Notes: generated by a model not told the origin, from the letters alone. Numbered from the stretch's first letter, positions 1 through 12,964 are shown. The stretch: 64,000 nucleotides of DNA from Lantana camara (GCA_037501455.1 CM074862.1:63333501-63397500), one strand, 5' to 3'. Program-made: numbers and translations.

Positions 1-1484
1 GTGCTACTTCGTTGCATTCCTTAAGCATCATACGCATCCATATGCATATGCCGAGCATCTAAGTGGTTCATTTTGAGTCTAAGTTTGGCTTGTGATCTTT
101 GCTTTGCTTTTAGGTGTGCCCCGTGGTTGAAGAGGCGGTTTCTTAGAAGGGTTTGTGTTTGCTTCGTCGGTGTGGTCGGCAGGGTGAGGTTTTGTTCTTT
201 TAGTTATTACGACCTACAACCCTAAATGTGTTTTAAGCCCGCATGCGACATATACGCATATATGTAGATAGATATGTGTATGATATGTATTTTGTGGGAA
301 TTGGCCCTTTTGTTACAAGACGTTTGAAAACTGCTTTTATGTATAAGTAAGCTATATTTTCGTTTGTTTGTTTTGAAAATGGGTTATTGTGTGTGCGTGT
401 TATGTTTTGGCGAGATAAGCTTTGTGATAAGTGTAAGTGTAAGTTTGGGCCCCAGAGTTGTGTGGTTCGGGAGATGCGGGACAACCATTGGGGTCGCCGG
501 TTGCAACCCCAGGACACTTCTCCACTTTATAGGATCAACCCGAAACCCACTCTTGGGCGTGAGTGTCTTGAAACTCACGACCCTAATGTATAAGCATGGA
601 TGCGAAGGGTGGCCACCCTTCCATCCCATGGAGTAAGCAGGTATGTGTTTGTGTTTGTTTTAAGTCTTTGTATGTTAAGTTTCGAGTTTTATCTTGTGAA
701 GGAGGTTGGTTGTGCACTCGTACTCGCCGAGTGATGTGTGTGCGTTATGTTTCCGTTTATGATTCATGAAACGGGTGAGGACTTCTAATCCTTAAAATTG
801 GTTGAGTTTGGCCTTCGGCCCTAAACCCCTTTTCTTTATATATATGCTATCACGTGTTAAAATAATTTATATTGCAAAAAGCACGCCCGGTTCATGAATA
901 CTCTAAGATTTGAATATGCTATGCTATGCTTTGCTCTATATCTATGTACGAGTGTGTGTGTTAGCCCCCCCACCAGTCTTTAGGACTGACCACTCTTTGT
1001 TGTTTTCTTTTCCCCCTTTTGTTACTTGAGTTTGCAGGTGCAGGTCTTCGGTTCGTGCTAGGCGGTGTCTTTTCTTTGAGTCGTTCTAGTTTAGAAGAGT
1101 CTTTTGCACCCTTGCATCTTTACTTTCAGTTTTGGTACTACGTATAAATATATATAAGTATGGTACTATGTATAAGCTTTGTATGATTTACTATTCGACT
1201 TTTGAGCTTGGCATGTATGATTCATTCGGCCTTGGAAGGGCACAATATGTATAATTTGTATAACTGTTGTTATGTATGTTTGTATATTCGTGATCCGGAT
1301 GCTTCCGCATTCGTTTTGTTTTGTTGCGCGCTTTGTTTAAGGGTGTAGACCGCCTAGCTAGCGTGTGGGTTTTTGTTTGTCACCCGTTCGTCGTGGTTTG
1401 ATGCATGGGCGAAGTCTCCATTTCGTTACACATGTTGAGCTACGGTGCGGGGGAATGTAGTGCCCTGCGCTCCGGGGCGTTACA
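1..1484 (+). repeat. LTR1 of the tandem gag-only element (3' part only)
   Basis: Matches 5865-7371 of LTR2 base for base over long stretches. The window opens about 1.8 kb into the LTR. It ends GGGGCGTTACA directly before a primer-binding site. Relative to LTR2 and LTR3 it lacks about 27 bases near 550. The short open frames here are LTR sequence, not genes. The acceptor-like TTTGCAG lies near 1030-1040. Confidence 0.88.
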
Positions 1485-1492
1485 TCTTGAAG

Positions 1493-1504
1493 AGGTATCA
1501 GATC
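1493..1504 (+). other. Degenerate tRNA-iMet primer-binding site
   Basis: AGGTATCAGATC, two mismatches from TGGTATCAGAGC, eight bases after LTR1. It marks the start of internal region 1. The second copy (7380-7391) has two mismatches of its own, so neither copy is a perfect priming site. Confidence 0.75.
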
Positions 1505-1708
1505 TCTTGGTTGCAAAACTGGAGCTCTAGTGTCGTGTGAGTTTGTCTAGGTCGTTCGGCTTAGGGTTATGTGTTTGTTTACATTCACGATCTCATTTAT
1601 GTGAATTATTTGATGTTAACTATGTTAATCGTTCACATGAAAATGCACTTGCTAATCAACATGCACCTATATTTCTATTGTAATTTTGAGATTTTCAGGA
1701 CACCATCC

Positions 1709-2755
1709 ATGGATCCAATAGCAACTTTGTACCGGGAATTTGGAACTTTTAAGCCTTCGCACTTCCGAGGAGGCAGTGACATTAAAGCTGGGGAATAGCT
1801 CGCGAAGATAGAGGTAATATTTCAAGTATGGCCATGTGAAGTTCGAAACAATGTCCGCCTTGTTGCCCTACTTTTACAAGGCCAATAGAATTTATGGTGG
1901 GAAAGAGTCACTCATCAACTAGAGGCGACGGGAGAAGCAATACAATGGGATGTATTTATTCGGGAATTTAGGAAAAGGTACACGCCCGACATTCTACAAG
2001 AGCGAAGACTTGAAGAATTCCTTGCCCTGAAACAAGAAGAGAACACCGTTATGCAGTATTTGGAGAAGTTCGAAAGGTTAGGTGCTTATATGCAACATAT
2101 TACAAGTGATGAATGATTGAAGGCCAAACACTTTATGGAGGGCCTTCGGGACGAGATTAGAGTGGCTCTGATGGCAACGGATACGGGTACATGGAATCAA
2201 GCCGGTGAGAAGGCACTTCGGGTTGAAACTCGGTTGATGATAAGAAAAGGGCATGAAAAGGATACATCGGAACAATCATTTGAGCCCGGATCTTGTTCTA
2301 ACCTACAAGTGGGAAAGAGAGCAATTCGACAAGGAGCATCGACCAAGAAGAAAAGTAACAAGAAGAAATTCAAGCCCCGGAAGACTCCTTGGTTCAAAAG
2401 GGAATTTCCACCGTGTGCTCATTGTACAGGAACCAACCACGCTTATGATGGATGTTGGATACGGTTGAGGAGATGTTATGCTTGCGAGTCTTCAGAGCAT
2501 AAATGCCCGGAGTGTGATCGTCCGAGGGCTAATAAACAAAGAAGAAGGGATCAAAGACTTCAAGTTAGAGAACAAATCAAACCCAAGAGCCGAGGTAATT
2601 GCATTCATGGCACCACATTCATGCATATTTATTTTGGGGAAACCCATTTTTGCTCTACTATTCCTTCTTTATGGCTTCTCGTTACTTGTTCGTTGTTTCC
2701 TAGTTGCTCTTTGCCTTTGTTGTTATTGTGGTGGTTGCTTTTCTTGTTGATGTGA
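1709..2755 (+). pseudogene. Ty3/gypsy gag pseudogene, copy 1
   Basis: The frame opens at ATG 1709, just after a splice-acceptor-like ATTTTCAG, and stays in phase to 2755 apart from three in-frame stops (TAG 1796, TAG near 1886, TGA near 2114). The conceptual product has the capsid-type block of gypsy Gag, with a tryptophan pair (LWWERV) and the EFL..KQEENTV..YLEKFERL region. A basic segment follows, then two zinc knuckles that both fit CX2CX4HX4C (CAHCTGTNHAYDGC and CYACESSEHKCPEC) and an arginine/lysine-rich tail. In the family this protein packages element RNA. The last 60 or so residues are hydrophobic and unlike Gag. The stop at 1796 is shared with copy 2, so it predates the duplication. 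Confidence 0.8.
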
Positions 2756-4057
2756 GTTGACAGTTCTGGTCTTGCGAGTTGTGAGGGCCGAGCTTCCCGG
2801 TGGTTGTTCTTGAAGGCGCCTAGTTCTTGTTAAGGTAACTTCGTTACCGTAGCCATCGGTGGTTGCTTTTGGAGGTCCTTTCGGGCTCAACGATATTTTC
2901 GGGTGTTGGATTGAAGGCTAACCCGTCTATATCCTTCGTGGGAGCGGTTGGTTATTCTGGGATGGTGCAATAAACTTTGTGACTTTCCTTTGGGTTAACC
3001 GAGAGGTTGAGTAAAGTTTAAGGAGACAAAGATCGAAGTAAGACATCTTGGTGTTTCTTTGAAGGTTGGAATTTGTTTCCACCCGATGAGGACATCGAGG
3101 TTGTCGTGGTCTTTATCCCGGAATCGACCTTGTTCGAAGATTCCCTACTGGATGACTCTAGCGTGGATGTAGAGTTCAAGACGTAGTTGACACGCTCTTA
3201 GAAGGTAGTTTCATCAATTCGAGTACTTCTTCGTGGAGTGTTCTTATCCTATCAAAGAAGAAGATAGGGTGTTAAGATGAAAATAACTACCGTGAGCTAC
3301 GCGGGTTAACCGTGGGAGGAGAATACCCTTCTGGCTTGCTTCGAGGAGTCGTTCGTCCTTCTTCAGCATTCTGTGGTCTTTGCTAAGGGTTGTTTCGACA
3401 AGGGTATTGTTGACTACACGTTCTGGTAGAAGAACCGAGAATTGCCTCAGAGAATACGTCTTTAGTGTTATTGGGGTTCCACTGGAGATTTGTCTTTGCA
3501 GAAGCCGTCATCCCGTGACATGAAAGACAAGGAAGAGGTATGGTTCGAGTGGATAGGCTTTTGACGAGAGTTACCTTGATTACACGAGGATACTCAAACT
3601 CCTCAGTTACAATCGAGGTACTAAGGAAGACTTCGGTTGTGCGTGGGTAACGGAGAGTTAGAGCCTATGTCTCAAGAAATGCTTGGGCACGAGACTAAGT
3701 CCACTAATGGTCCGTGACATGAAGAGCCGGTAATGGTACTGTGGCATGAGAAAAGACATTGCAAACTTTGTGTAGCAATGTTTAACATGCTCTCGATTGA
3801 AGATCGAGAACCTTTCCGGCATGGTTCTCCAACTACTTTCGATTTCTAATCGGAAGTGGGAGCAAACAGGACATGAAATTTGCCAAACTAAGGAGATTAC
3901 CGGGATATGAGAAGCTTTCTTCAATTCTAATCGAGGAAGTGATATCCCGAGGAGTCTACAGCTTTCGTGGATCAGAGTGGCGCAGCGGAAGTGTGGGGTT
4001 GGGTTCGTCTCAAGAGTCCTCCTATGTCTCGCCTAGGACCTAAGGACAGGTCCTTTT
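2756..4057 (+). other. Non-coding 3' half of internal region 1
   Basis: About 1.3 kb with no long open frame and no protease, reverse transcriptase, RNase H or integrase motif I can recognise in any frame. It is collinear with 8405-9421 plus 13402-13590 of internal region 2. Internal 2 lacks about 130-150 bases here, apparently lost between two copies of GGTGGTTGCTTTT near 2730 and 2860. It may be very old pol sequence, but I cannot show that. Confidence 0.6.
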
Positions 4058-4071
4058 GAAGGAGGGGAGGT
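4058..4071 (+). other. Polypurine tract before LTR2
   Basis: GAAGGAGGGGAGG followed by T and then the LTR start. The same tract stands before LTR3 at 13590-13602. It is the expected primer for plus-strand DNA synthesis. Confidence 0.8.
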
Positions 4072-4845
4072 TATAACATCCCGTTCGTCCAGCCATTCCA
4101 GGCATGCTTCTACGAGAGAGTTCTTTCTGTCTTTAATTATTTAATTACGCAATTATATGCTATTTTAATGCTAATGTGATTATTTGTAATTAATTGTATT
4201 TAATCGTTTAACGTATAACTTGAGTTTTAACGTTTATATATGCTTGCCTTGTAATGTGCTCTGTACGTACCCGAATTTGATTCCGTTTCTTGCGAATTTT
4301 TGATATATGTGGAGTACGTGAGTTATGATTGTGATTATGTGCTCGTTACATGTTTTAGAGCTTGTTTTTTTGGATTCTTGGCTGGTTTTGTAAAAACGAG
4401 ATTTTTGAGGGACTTGAGGGCCTAAAACGTTTAGCGCACCTAGTGTTCTGGAATGCGTAACTTGAGCTAGGGAATTCAGATTCAAATTCTGGAAGATGCG
4501 TTGGACTCATAACGAAGAATGGAAGCCAAGGAATCTAACTTTGTATTTTTCTAAGCTCATTTGATCCTCGAAAATTTCATTCGGATTGAGCCTCGTGTGA
4601 CAGATTTACCACCTTTCACTACATAATCAATGTCTTGACGAATCCTTGACCAAATTAGGTGATTCTTGGACCCACATTCCACTTACTCACTCCCCTATGC
4701 ATCCCTTAGCCTCTCATTTCGTTTCCATCAGTCAAGCTAGAGGAAAAGCAGCAGCAACACGAGATAGAGAGAGAGGGAAGGAGAAGCACTATTCAACTTC
4801 AAGTTTCACGCTCGTTTCTTCTTCGTTTGGCCTCAAATTCGAAAG

Positions 4846-6925
4846 GTAAGTTAGGATTCATGTTGTGTAGCTTCTCCTCTTTCATTTAAGTGTATTTTGG
4901 CTAAATTTCATGTGAGTTTGAGCATGCTATGTGGAAATTCATGATTAGTTAGATTTTGCCCCTTTTGGATGAATCTATGCCTTTCTTGCTTTATTTGTTG
5001 AATTGGTGAGTTATATGTCATCTAGGTGACTTGCTTACTTCATTTTTATGCATGAATTTCGTGGCCTTTGAGCTTTATTAGAGTTACCATTTTTGGTTTT
5101 GCTTGATTATGGAAGAACTTGAACAAGATGATGCATCCCTTCCCTTCCTTCACTCTAGCTTTGATTTTTGCATGATCTAGGGCATAAACCTTTGAATCTT
5201 TGTTGTATATACCTTGTATTATGTGTTAAATTGTGTTTTGTGTGGATTAGATTGAGTTCTTGGTGTTTTAGAGACCAAAAGTCTCGAGGTTTTGAGGCTG
5301 AACCAAATCGAGGGCCGTAGATTTTTACACTAAAACCTACCCACGGCCGTGGATTTGGAGGGAAGATTTTGGTACATTTCTGGACTGAGATCCATGGCCG
5401 TGGATCTCTTCTTTACTAAAAATCCACGGCCCTGGATCTGGGTACGTTCGCACCTTGAGCTCATACTTGTTTTCTTGATCATTTTGTTCGTTTCCCTCCC
5501 CGATCTTGATCGCAACATGATACATACTTGTTTATATGTATGAAATGGTTTGATATAGCTTGGTATTACATGATGTGATATGGTTATGAGTGATTAATGT
5601 GTTATGTAGGTTGCATTAAGATTTCGAATTCGTTTGACGTAATTTGCTCCTTCTGTGATTCGATATGTACCCTTAAGTGCATGAATGACTTTGTACTTTG
5701 TATATTTGCTTTGCGTGAAATCTCCTTACTCTTATATGAAGTATATGCCGTGTTTATGAGATTATATGACATACTTTATGTGATGCATGAAGCTGGTTAA
5801 CTTGTTAACGTGTAATAGGTGAATTATGCTTCAATGTGACTTAGTGTGAACTTATATGATCTAAGTGCTACTTCGTTGCATTCCTTAAGCATCATACGCA
5901 TCCATATGCATATGCCGAGCGTCTAAGTGGTTCATTTTGAGTCTAAGTTTGCCTTGTGCTCTTTGCTTTGCTTTTAGGTGTGCCCCGTGGTTGAAGAGGC
6001 GGTTTCTTAGAAGGGTTTGTGTTTGCTTCGTCGGTGTGGTCGGCAGGGTGAGGTTTTGTTCTTTTAGTTATTACGACCTACAACCCTAAATGTGTTTTAA
6101 GCCCGCATGCGACATATACGCATATATGTAGATAGATATGTGTATGATATGTATTTTGTGGGAATTGGCCCTTTTGTTACAAGACGTTTGAAAACTGCTT
6201 TTATGTATAAGTAAGCTATATTTTCGTTTGTTTGTTTTGAAAATGGGTTATTGTGTGTGCGTGTTATGTTTTGGCGAGATAAGCTTTGTGATAAGTGTAA
6301 GTTTAAGTTTGGGCCCCGGAGTTATGTGGTTCGTGAGATGCGGGACAACCATTGGGGTCGCCGGTTGCAACCCCAGGACACTTCTCCACTTTATAGGATC
6401 AACCCGAAACCCACTCGGAGGGAGGTGGGGGACGGAGTCCTTGGGCGTGAGTGTCATGAAAATCACTACCCTAACGTATAAGCATGGATGCGAAGGGTGG
6501 CCACCCTTCCATCCCATGGAGTAAGGAGGTATGTGTTTGTGTTTGTTTTAAGTCTTTGTGTGTTAAGTTTCGAGTTTTGTCTTGTGAAGGAGGTTGGTTG
6601 TGCACTCGTACTCGCCGAGTGATGTGTCTGTGTTATGTTTCCGTTTATGATTCATGAAACGGGTGAGGACTTCTAATCCTTAAAATTGGTTGATCTTGGC
6701 CTTCGACCCTAAACCCCTTTTCTTTATATATATGCTATCACGGGTTAAAATATTTTGGATTACAAAAACCACATCCGGTTCATGAATACTCTAAGATTTT
6801 AATATGCTATGCTATGCTTTGCTCTATATCTATGTACAGGTGTGTGTGTTAGCCCCCTCACCAGTCTTTAGGACTGACCCCTCTTCGTTGTTTCCTTTTC
6901 CCCCTTTTGTTACTTGAGTTTGCAG
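4846..6925 (+). other. Predicted intron inside LTR2
   Basis: A strong plant-type donor (AAAG/GTAAGT) at LTR offset about 774 and a pyrimidine-rich acceptor (TTGAGTTTGCAG) 446 bases from the LTR end. The same two sites occur at comparable places in most of the other large LTR families here. LTR3 has its donor at 14377. The predicted intron is 2080 bp and contains the palindrome cluster. Prediction only; no transcript evidence is available. Confidence 0.45.
5341..5437 (+). repeat. GC-rich palindrome cluster in LTR2
   Basis: Three short palindromes within 97 bases: CCACGGCCGTGG at 5341-5352, AGATCCATGGCCGTGGATCT at 5388-5407 (one G/T-type pair) and ATCCACGGCCCTGGAT at 5422-5437. The LTR3 copy has ATCCACGGGCGTGGAT inside 14915-14936. 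The surrounding DNA is AT-rich, so the cluster stands out. Confidence 0.8.
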
Positions 6926-7379
6926 GTGCAGGTCTTCGGTTCGTGCTAGGCGGTGTCTTTTCTTTGGGTCGTTCTTCTTTAGAAGAGTCTTTTGCATCCT
7001 TAAATCTTTACTTTCAGTTTTGGTACTACGTATAAATATGTATAAGTATGGTACTATGTATAAGCTTTGTATGATTTATGATTCGACTTTTGAGCTTGGC
7101 ATGTATGATTCATTTGGCCTTGGAAGGGCACAATATGTGTAATTTGTATAACTGTTGTTATGTATGTTTGTATATTCGTGATCCTGATGCTTCCGCATTC
7201 GTTTTGTTTTGTTGCGCGCTCTGTTTAAGGGTCTAGACCGCCTAGCTAGCGTGTGGGTTTTTGTTTGTCACCCGTTCGTCGTGGTTTGATGCGTGGGCGG
7301 AGTCTCCATTTCGTTACACGTGTTGAGCTACGGTGCGGGGGATGTAGTGCCCTGCGCTCCGGGGCGTTACATCTCGAAG

Positions 7380-7391
7380 TGGTATCCGATC
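7380..7391 (+). other. Degenerate tRNA-iMet primer-binding site, copy 2
   Basis: TGGTATCCGATC, two mismatches from the iMet site, eight bases after LTR2. It confirms that a second internal region starts here. Confidence 0.75.
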
Positions 7392-7595
7392 TCTTGGTTG
7401 CAAAATCGGAGCTCTAGTGTCGTGTGAGTTTGTCTAGGTCGTTCGGCTTAGGGTTATGTGTTTGTTTACATTCACGATCTCATTTATGTGAATTATTTGA
7501 TGTTAACTATGTTAATCGTTCACATGAACATGCACTTGCTAATCAACATGCACCTATATTTCTATTGTAATTTTGAGATTTTCAGGACACCATCC

Positions 7596-8518
7596 ATGGA
7601 TCCAATAGCAACTTTGTACCGGGAATTTGGAACTTTTAAGCCTTCGCACTTCCGAGGATGCAGTGACATTAAAGCTGGGGAATAGCTCGCGAAGATAGAG
7701 GCACTATTTCAAGTATGGCCATGTGAAGTTCGAAACAAAGTCCGCCTTGTTGCCCTACTTTTACAAGGCCAAGAGAATTTATGGTGGGAAAGAGTCACTC
7801 ATCAACTAGAGGCGACAGGAGAAGCAATACTATGGGATGTATTTATTCGGGAATTTAGGAAAAGGTACACGCCCGACATTCTACAAGAGCGAAGACTTGA
7901 AGAATTCCTCGCCCTTAAACAAGAAGAGAACACCGTTATGGAGTATTTGGAGAAGTTCGAAAGGTTGGGTGATTATGTGCCACATTTTACAAGTGGTGAA
8001 TGATTAAGGCTAAGCACTTTATGGAGGGCCTTCGAGACGAGATTAGAGAGGCTCTGATGGCAAGGTTGGGTGATTATGTGCCACCGTGTGCTCATTGTGG
8101 AGGAACCAACCATGCTTATGATGGATGTTGGATTCGGTTGAAGAGATGTTATGCTTGCAGGTCTTCAGAGCATAAATCCCCGGAGTGTGATCGTCCAAGG
8201 GCTAATAAACAAAGAAGAAGGGATCAAAGACTTCAAGTTGGAGATCAAATCAAACGCAAGACCCGAGTTAATTGCATTTATGGCACCACATTCATACATA
8301 TTTATTTTGGGGAAACCCAGTTTTGCTCTACTATTCCTTCTTTGTGGCTTCTCATTACTTGTTCGTTGTTTCCTAGTTGCTCTTTGCCTTTGTTGTTGTG
8401 GTGGTGGTTGCTTTTGGAGGTCCTTTCGGGCTCAACGATATTTTCGGGTGTTGGATTGAAGGGTAACCCGTCTTTATCCTTCATGGGAGCGGTTGGTTAT
8501 TCCGGGACGGTGCAATAA
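7596..8518 (+). pseudogene. Ty3/gypsy gag pseudogene, copy 2, internally deleted
   Basis: Starts at ATG 7596 and carries the same first stop as copy 1 (TAG at 7683) but not the second. The capsid part runs to about 8000 and the frame is then broken by a stop and frameshift. From 8000 an open frame of 172 codons holds the two zinc knuckles (CAHCGGTNHAYDGC and CYACRSSEHKSPEC). About 230 bases of the basic linker present in copy 1 are missing and replaced by a short filler that repeats sequence from 100 bases upstream (7962-7982 and 8062-8082). The 3' end runs on into non-Gag sequence. It is not a functional gene. Confidence 0.78.
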
Positions 8519-9421
8519 ACTTTGTGACTTTCCTTTGGGTTAACCGAGAGGTTGAGTCAAGGTTAAGGAGACAAAGATCGAAGTAAGACATCTTGGTGTT
8601 TCTTTGAAGGTTGGAATTTGTTTCCACCCAATGAGGACATCGAGGTTGTAGTGGTCTTTATCCCGGAATCGACCTAGTTCGAAGATTCCCTACTGGATGA
8701 CTCTAGCGTGGATGTAGAGTTCAAGACGTAGTTGACACGCTCTTAGAAGGTAGTTTCATCAATTCGAGTACTTCTTCGTGGAGTGTTCTTATCCTGTCTA
8801 AGAAGAAGATAGGGCGTTAAGATGAAAATAACTACCGTGAGCTATGCGGATTAACCGTGGGAGGAGAATACCCTTCTGGCTTGCTTCGAGGAGTCGTTCG
8901 TCCTTCTTCAGCATTCCGTGGTCTTTGCTAAGGGTGGTTTTGACAAGGGTATTGTTGACTACGCGTTCTGGTAGAAGAACCAAGAATTACCTCAGAGAAT
9001 AAGTCTTTAGTGTGTTATTGGGGATCAACCGGAGATTTGTCTTTGCAGAAGCCGTCATCCCGTGACATGAAAGATAAGGAAGAGGCATGGTTCAAGTGGA
9101 TAGGCTTTTGAAGAGAGTTACCTTGATTACACGAGGATACTCAAACTCGTCAATTACAATCGAGGTACTAAGGAAGACTTCGGTTGTGCGTGGCTAACGG
9201 AGAGTTAGAGCCTACGTCTCAAGAAGTGCTTGGGCACGAGACTAAGTCCACTCATGGTTCGTGACTTAAAGAGCCGGTAATGGTATTGTGGCATGAGAAA
9301 AGACATTGCAAACTTTGTGTAGCAATTTTTAACATGCTCTCGATTGAAGATCGAGAACCTTTCCGGCATAGTTCTCCAACTACTTTCGTTTTCTAATCGG
9401 AAGTGGGAGCAAATTGGACAC
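8519..9421 (+). other. Non-coding 3' half of internal region 2, left part
   Basis: Collinear with 2940-3876 of internal region 1 and equally without recognisable coding. It is interrupted at 9421 by a solo LTR. The target duplication GACAC is 9417-9421, repeated at 13402-13406. Confidence 0.7.
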
Positions 9422-11993
9422 TGCAACACCCCAAACGGAGGATGTGACATCCCCCGCACTAAGACCCAGACCCGGTCACGAAATGGAATTTCCATGCCAG
9501 AATCTGAATCAAAGCGAACGGGAGACCAACTCTCACACTAAGCTAGGAGGATCTAACTCGACAAACTCAGAGCGCGGAAGCAATTTAAACAATTATCATC
9601 AGACAGCAGAAGCAATTAAATCAACGTACAAAATAAGTGACGGGTTCAACTAGCATAGATACCTAGTCCCGAATATCAGCATACATAGCAGGTGACTGGT
9701 TCAACTAGCATAGATACCTAGTCCTGAATCTCAAATCATCGCAACGTAATAAACTAACATAAGTATCAGCAGAATAGCTAATTTCATCCAAATGCTAGCA
9801 TACTAACCCCACACGGGTTTAAGTCTAAGTAGAGCATAAAACATAATCTCCAATAGCGAAATAAGAATACATAACATAAATAGAGTATGTGACAAATGCA
9901 TCTTAACACCAACTAAACCGACAAGTGTGACTCAGAAGACTCACTTCCGCCTAGATCAAGCCAAAAGGAAACCTGCAAACTAAAAGATAAAATGAGGGGG
10001 TCAGTCAACTCACTGAGTGAGGGGGCTAACGCACACCCACCATATATATATAAAGCACAACACATATCAGAAGGGTGGACTCATGAACTGGAGATAGGTG
10101 TTGCATACCAAAGACATTTCCAAAGTACCCCAAAATATAGATATGTAAGTTTTTAGAAAACATTTCAGAAACTCTATCTTGATTCATGATTCCCAGACAG
10201 AACAGATCACATGCTCGGCGAGTACGAGCTTCCAACCTTTACTCCTCAGAACATATCAAAACATAGAATACAAAATCAAATCCAACCGTCTCACCAACGA
10301 TGGAGGAGATGTACCGTCCCCAAACCATCTAGAACAGACAAAACCCTCAAGGGGTAGCTAACCCACAAGAGTCCTCTCCGGCTGTACACCGAAGGCTCAA
10401 GATATCACGCCTCCCCTATCTCCCTGAGTCGCGCAATGATATCTCAAATGGAGACTATGCACAGGCCGAGCCCTGACTGCCCTATACCATCCCAGGGATT
10501 CCTTACCCATAGCTCCTCGGATCCATAACAGAACAGATACCATATATCATGGCTAACTCACTACAGAACAGATCATAACATAACATAACTTTTCAAAACA
10601 GCTTACATATGCTTTCATATCTAATTTTCCAAAAACAGAGTTGATTCACAAGGTCATAAACATATCATATCCAACACATACGTATTTATAATAGGCTATA
10701 CTCGCATGCAAGGGTAGAAATCAGCATATAAAGGTCATAGGTCGCATAACTATACAAAATCCTAAACCTCACCTCGTGAAAGTAGAGTCTGAGAGTGTGA
10801 AGGGCCAAACACTCTAAACCTCGGGCCCACCGGCACCACCAAACTCTGTGACAAGACATACAGAAGCCCAGACTTAGACTCTATATGAACCAAACAAGAC
10901 GCACGGCGTTGCTCAACATGATCGTGGTTATGCATAAGTGTTCATGTTGTGCTTGGATAAGGTGTCGTGGTCATTCAAGGCATATCAATGCTCAACAAGG
11001 TTATATTTACAAGCAACAGATACGCAATTCCATATCCAAAGATGCAAGATCAATTTAGGAAGTCGATGTATTCACAAAATGCATATTAAACATCCAATGT
11101 CACAGGGTTCAATTATAATATTACAATTAATCATCAAGTTCATGTCGAGTTATAAGGTGCATAAGTAAGAGCAACTTGATCATATAAACATGCAAAGTTG
11201 TTGTACATAGATGGCATGCTTGATACAAATAAAGAGTGCATTTGATTCACTTAAGATCATACTTTACAACTTCACAACATGTTTGGTACACAAGCTCAAG
11301 TCATATTCATAGTTCCATAAATATTACACTTACATCCCCTAAGTCATTTATAAAAGTTTAGAATTATTACACTTATATCCCTTTAGTTGATTACTAAGCA
11401 TAATTATCTATTTAAAGTGTTTATACAATTATTCAACAAGGAATTAATCACTTACAAGCATGACAATTATCAATTCACCATAATTCATAATATACCATCT
11501 TCGAGTAGTGAGAGTAAATCAAGATATTACAATGCTATCTCCTATCATGCATCAAGTCTCAACTTGTTCAAGCATCCTTCATGTATCTCAATTTTATATT
11601 TAAAACACAATTTACAATAATCTTATCATTGAGAACGTCTTAAATTCATATAGAGAAATCACATGCTCGTTCTTCTAAAATATCATTCAAGTTCATTTAG
11701 TCACATAAGAGATTAGTTTCTAGATATTACACTAACACCGCTTCATATCTAAACACATAGCATAAATTCATCACATCGGGATTCAAATTGTAAATCGAAA
11801 TATTCATGCATATCACAATCCATTCAATACATGTTTTAGTATACGATTGGAATACCTCTCGATCAACAAACCAACAATAACCAATTTATTTGCACTTAAA
11901 ATAATTAATTCAAATAATCATAATTACACCAAATAATTCGTAATAAATAGATCGAGTGTCCGATTAACGAACGGAAAGGGGCGTTGGACTCAC

Positions 11994-12860
11994 CGTGTCA
12001 AGATCGATATTTTGTCCGAAAGTCGCCGGAATGCCGCTACCAGAGCCACAGGAAAATCGTCGGGCCGCCACCGGGCCGCCATCGAAAGTTACCGGAAAAA
12101 TCCCCAAAAATTACCCAAGAAAGTAGTCCTCGTGCTCGTTCCAAATCCTCAATCAATTTCTGAAAATTCCAAGCCACTTGTCCTAGATCTTGAATCCAAG
12201 AATACGAAAACTTCAAAATCAAATTACCTCCAATCCGGTGAACGAAAACAAAATCCGTAAAAGGCATCGACTTACCCATGACGAGCTCCTCGAAATCCCC
12301 AAGTTGGTCACCGGAAAAAGTGGCCAGAAACCACCGAACGTGACTGCTACAGTCACTTGCCGCCACCGCAGAGCCTTCAGGCGGCCCGTCCTCTGCCATC
12401 TGCACTCCGATGGTCGCGTCACCAGCCCAGAATTGATTCTCAGTGAGAAGACCTTCAGATCGGTACCTCATCCGCCCAAAACCGCCGACGAAATCACCGG
12501 GAACGGCCAGCGAAGTTCGCCCAGATTCACCACCAGCGGCGTGATATTCGGGTCGCGCGTGTGGAGCCACTGCTGCCCCAATGACTACGTCACCACTATC
12601 ACGGTTTAGATCTTGTTGAGACGTTTAATTTGCATACCAATTTCACTATATTCTGATGTCGGAGGAAGCCGAACGAGGCTGTCGCAATGCAGTCGCGATT
12701 TTCTGAACTTTGAGCAGTTACGTCTGAAAATCGTAGATATCTTCTCCACTATTGGTCGTCTGGCCAAGATCTTTATACCATCATGATCCTCTCGTCGAGC
12801 TCTTCGAAATGGACTACTCATTCATCGAATTCCGTCGAGAAACGGTCAAGTTACGACTAG
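11994..12860 (-). other. GC-rich exon-like block in the F2 solo LTR
   Basis: About 870 bases of higher GC between the TATA-like box at 12959-12964 and the donor-like site at 11993, read on the minus strand. A 177-codon open frame (12570-12037) lies in the sense direction. It is rich in G, F, S and W and matches no family I know. It could be an LTR first exon or a captured host fragment. I do not call it a gene. Confidence 0.4.
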
Positions 12861-12958
12861 TGTATGTTTTAGGTGTAGTGTGTGTGCGAGAATGAGAGAG
12901 AGAGAGAGAACCAAGAGAGAGAAGAGGAGATTGGGAGAAATGTTTCTTGTGCACAAGC

Positions 12959-12964
12959 TATATA
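12959..12964 (-). promoter_or_regulatory. TATA-like box of the F2 LTR
   Basis: On the minus strand GTATATAGC, about 440 bases into the LTR, followed downstream by a CT-rich stretch (complement of the AGAGAG run at 12895-12930). This is the usual look of a plant LTR promoter and leader. Confidence 0.45.

Larger units (their letters stand above)
4072..7371 (+). repeat. LTR2, complete 3300-bp LTR of the tandem element
   Basis: Bounded by a purine tract on the left and a primer-binding site on the right, so this one LTR serves as 3' LTR of unit 1 and 5' LTR of unit 2. It starts TATAACATCCCG (the expected TG is mutated to TA) and ends GGGGCGTTACA. It contains a donor-like GAAAG/GTAAGT at 4845/4846, a palindrome cluster at 5341-5437 and an acceptor-like TTTGCAG at 6925. 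Apart from small indels it matches LTR1 and LTR3 closely. Confidence 0.9.

Noticed and set aside
1..10. The window starts at almost the same LTR position where a solo LTR is inserted in LTR3
   Set aside because: Probably coincidence of the window cut, though a sequence break at a repeat cannot be excluded without the left flank.
364..636. Repeated 90-98 codon frames present in each LTR of the tandem element (also near 6228 and 18978)
   Set aside because: Frames exist on both strands over the same LTR stretch, the sequence carries indels that change the frame, and there is no known motif.
2756..4057. Remnant reverse transcriptase or integrase in the gag-only element
   Set aside because: I looked for protease, YVDD/YIDD-type, RNase H and DDE motifs in the internal region and saw none in any frame.
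12037..12570. 177-codon open frame on the minus strand as a host gene
   Set aside because: It lies wholly inside a solo LTR with target duplications, has no recognisable domain, and its base composition alone makes long frames likely.
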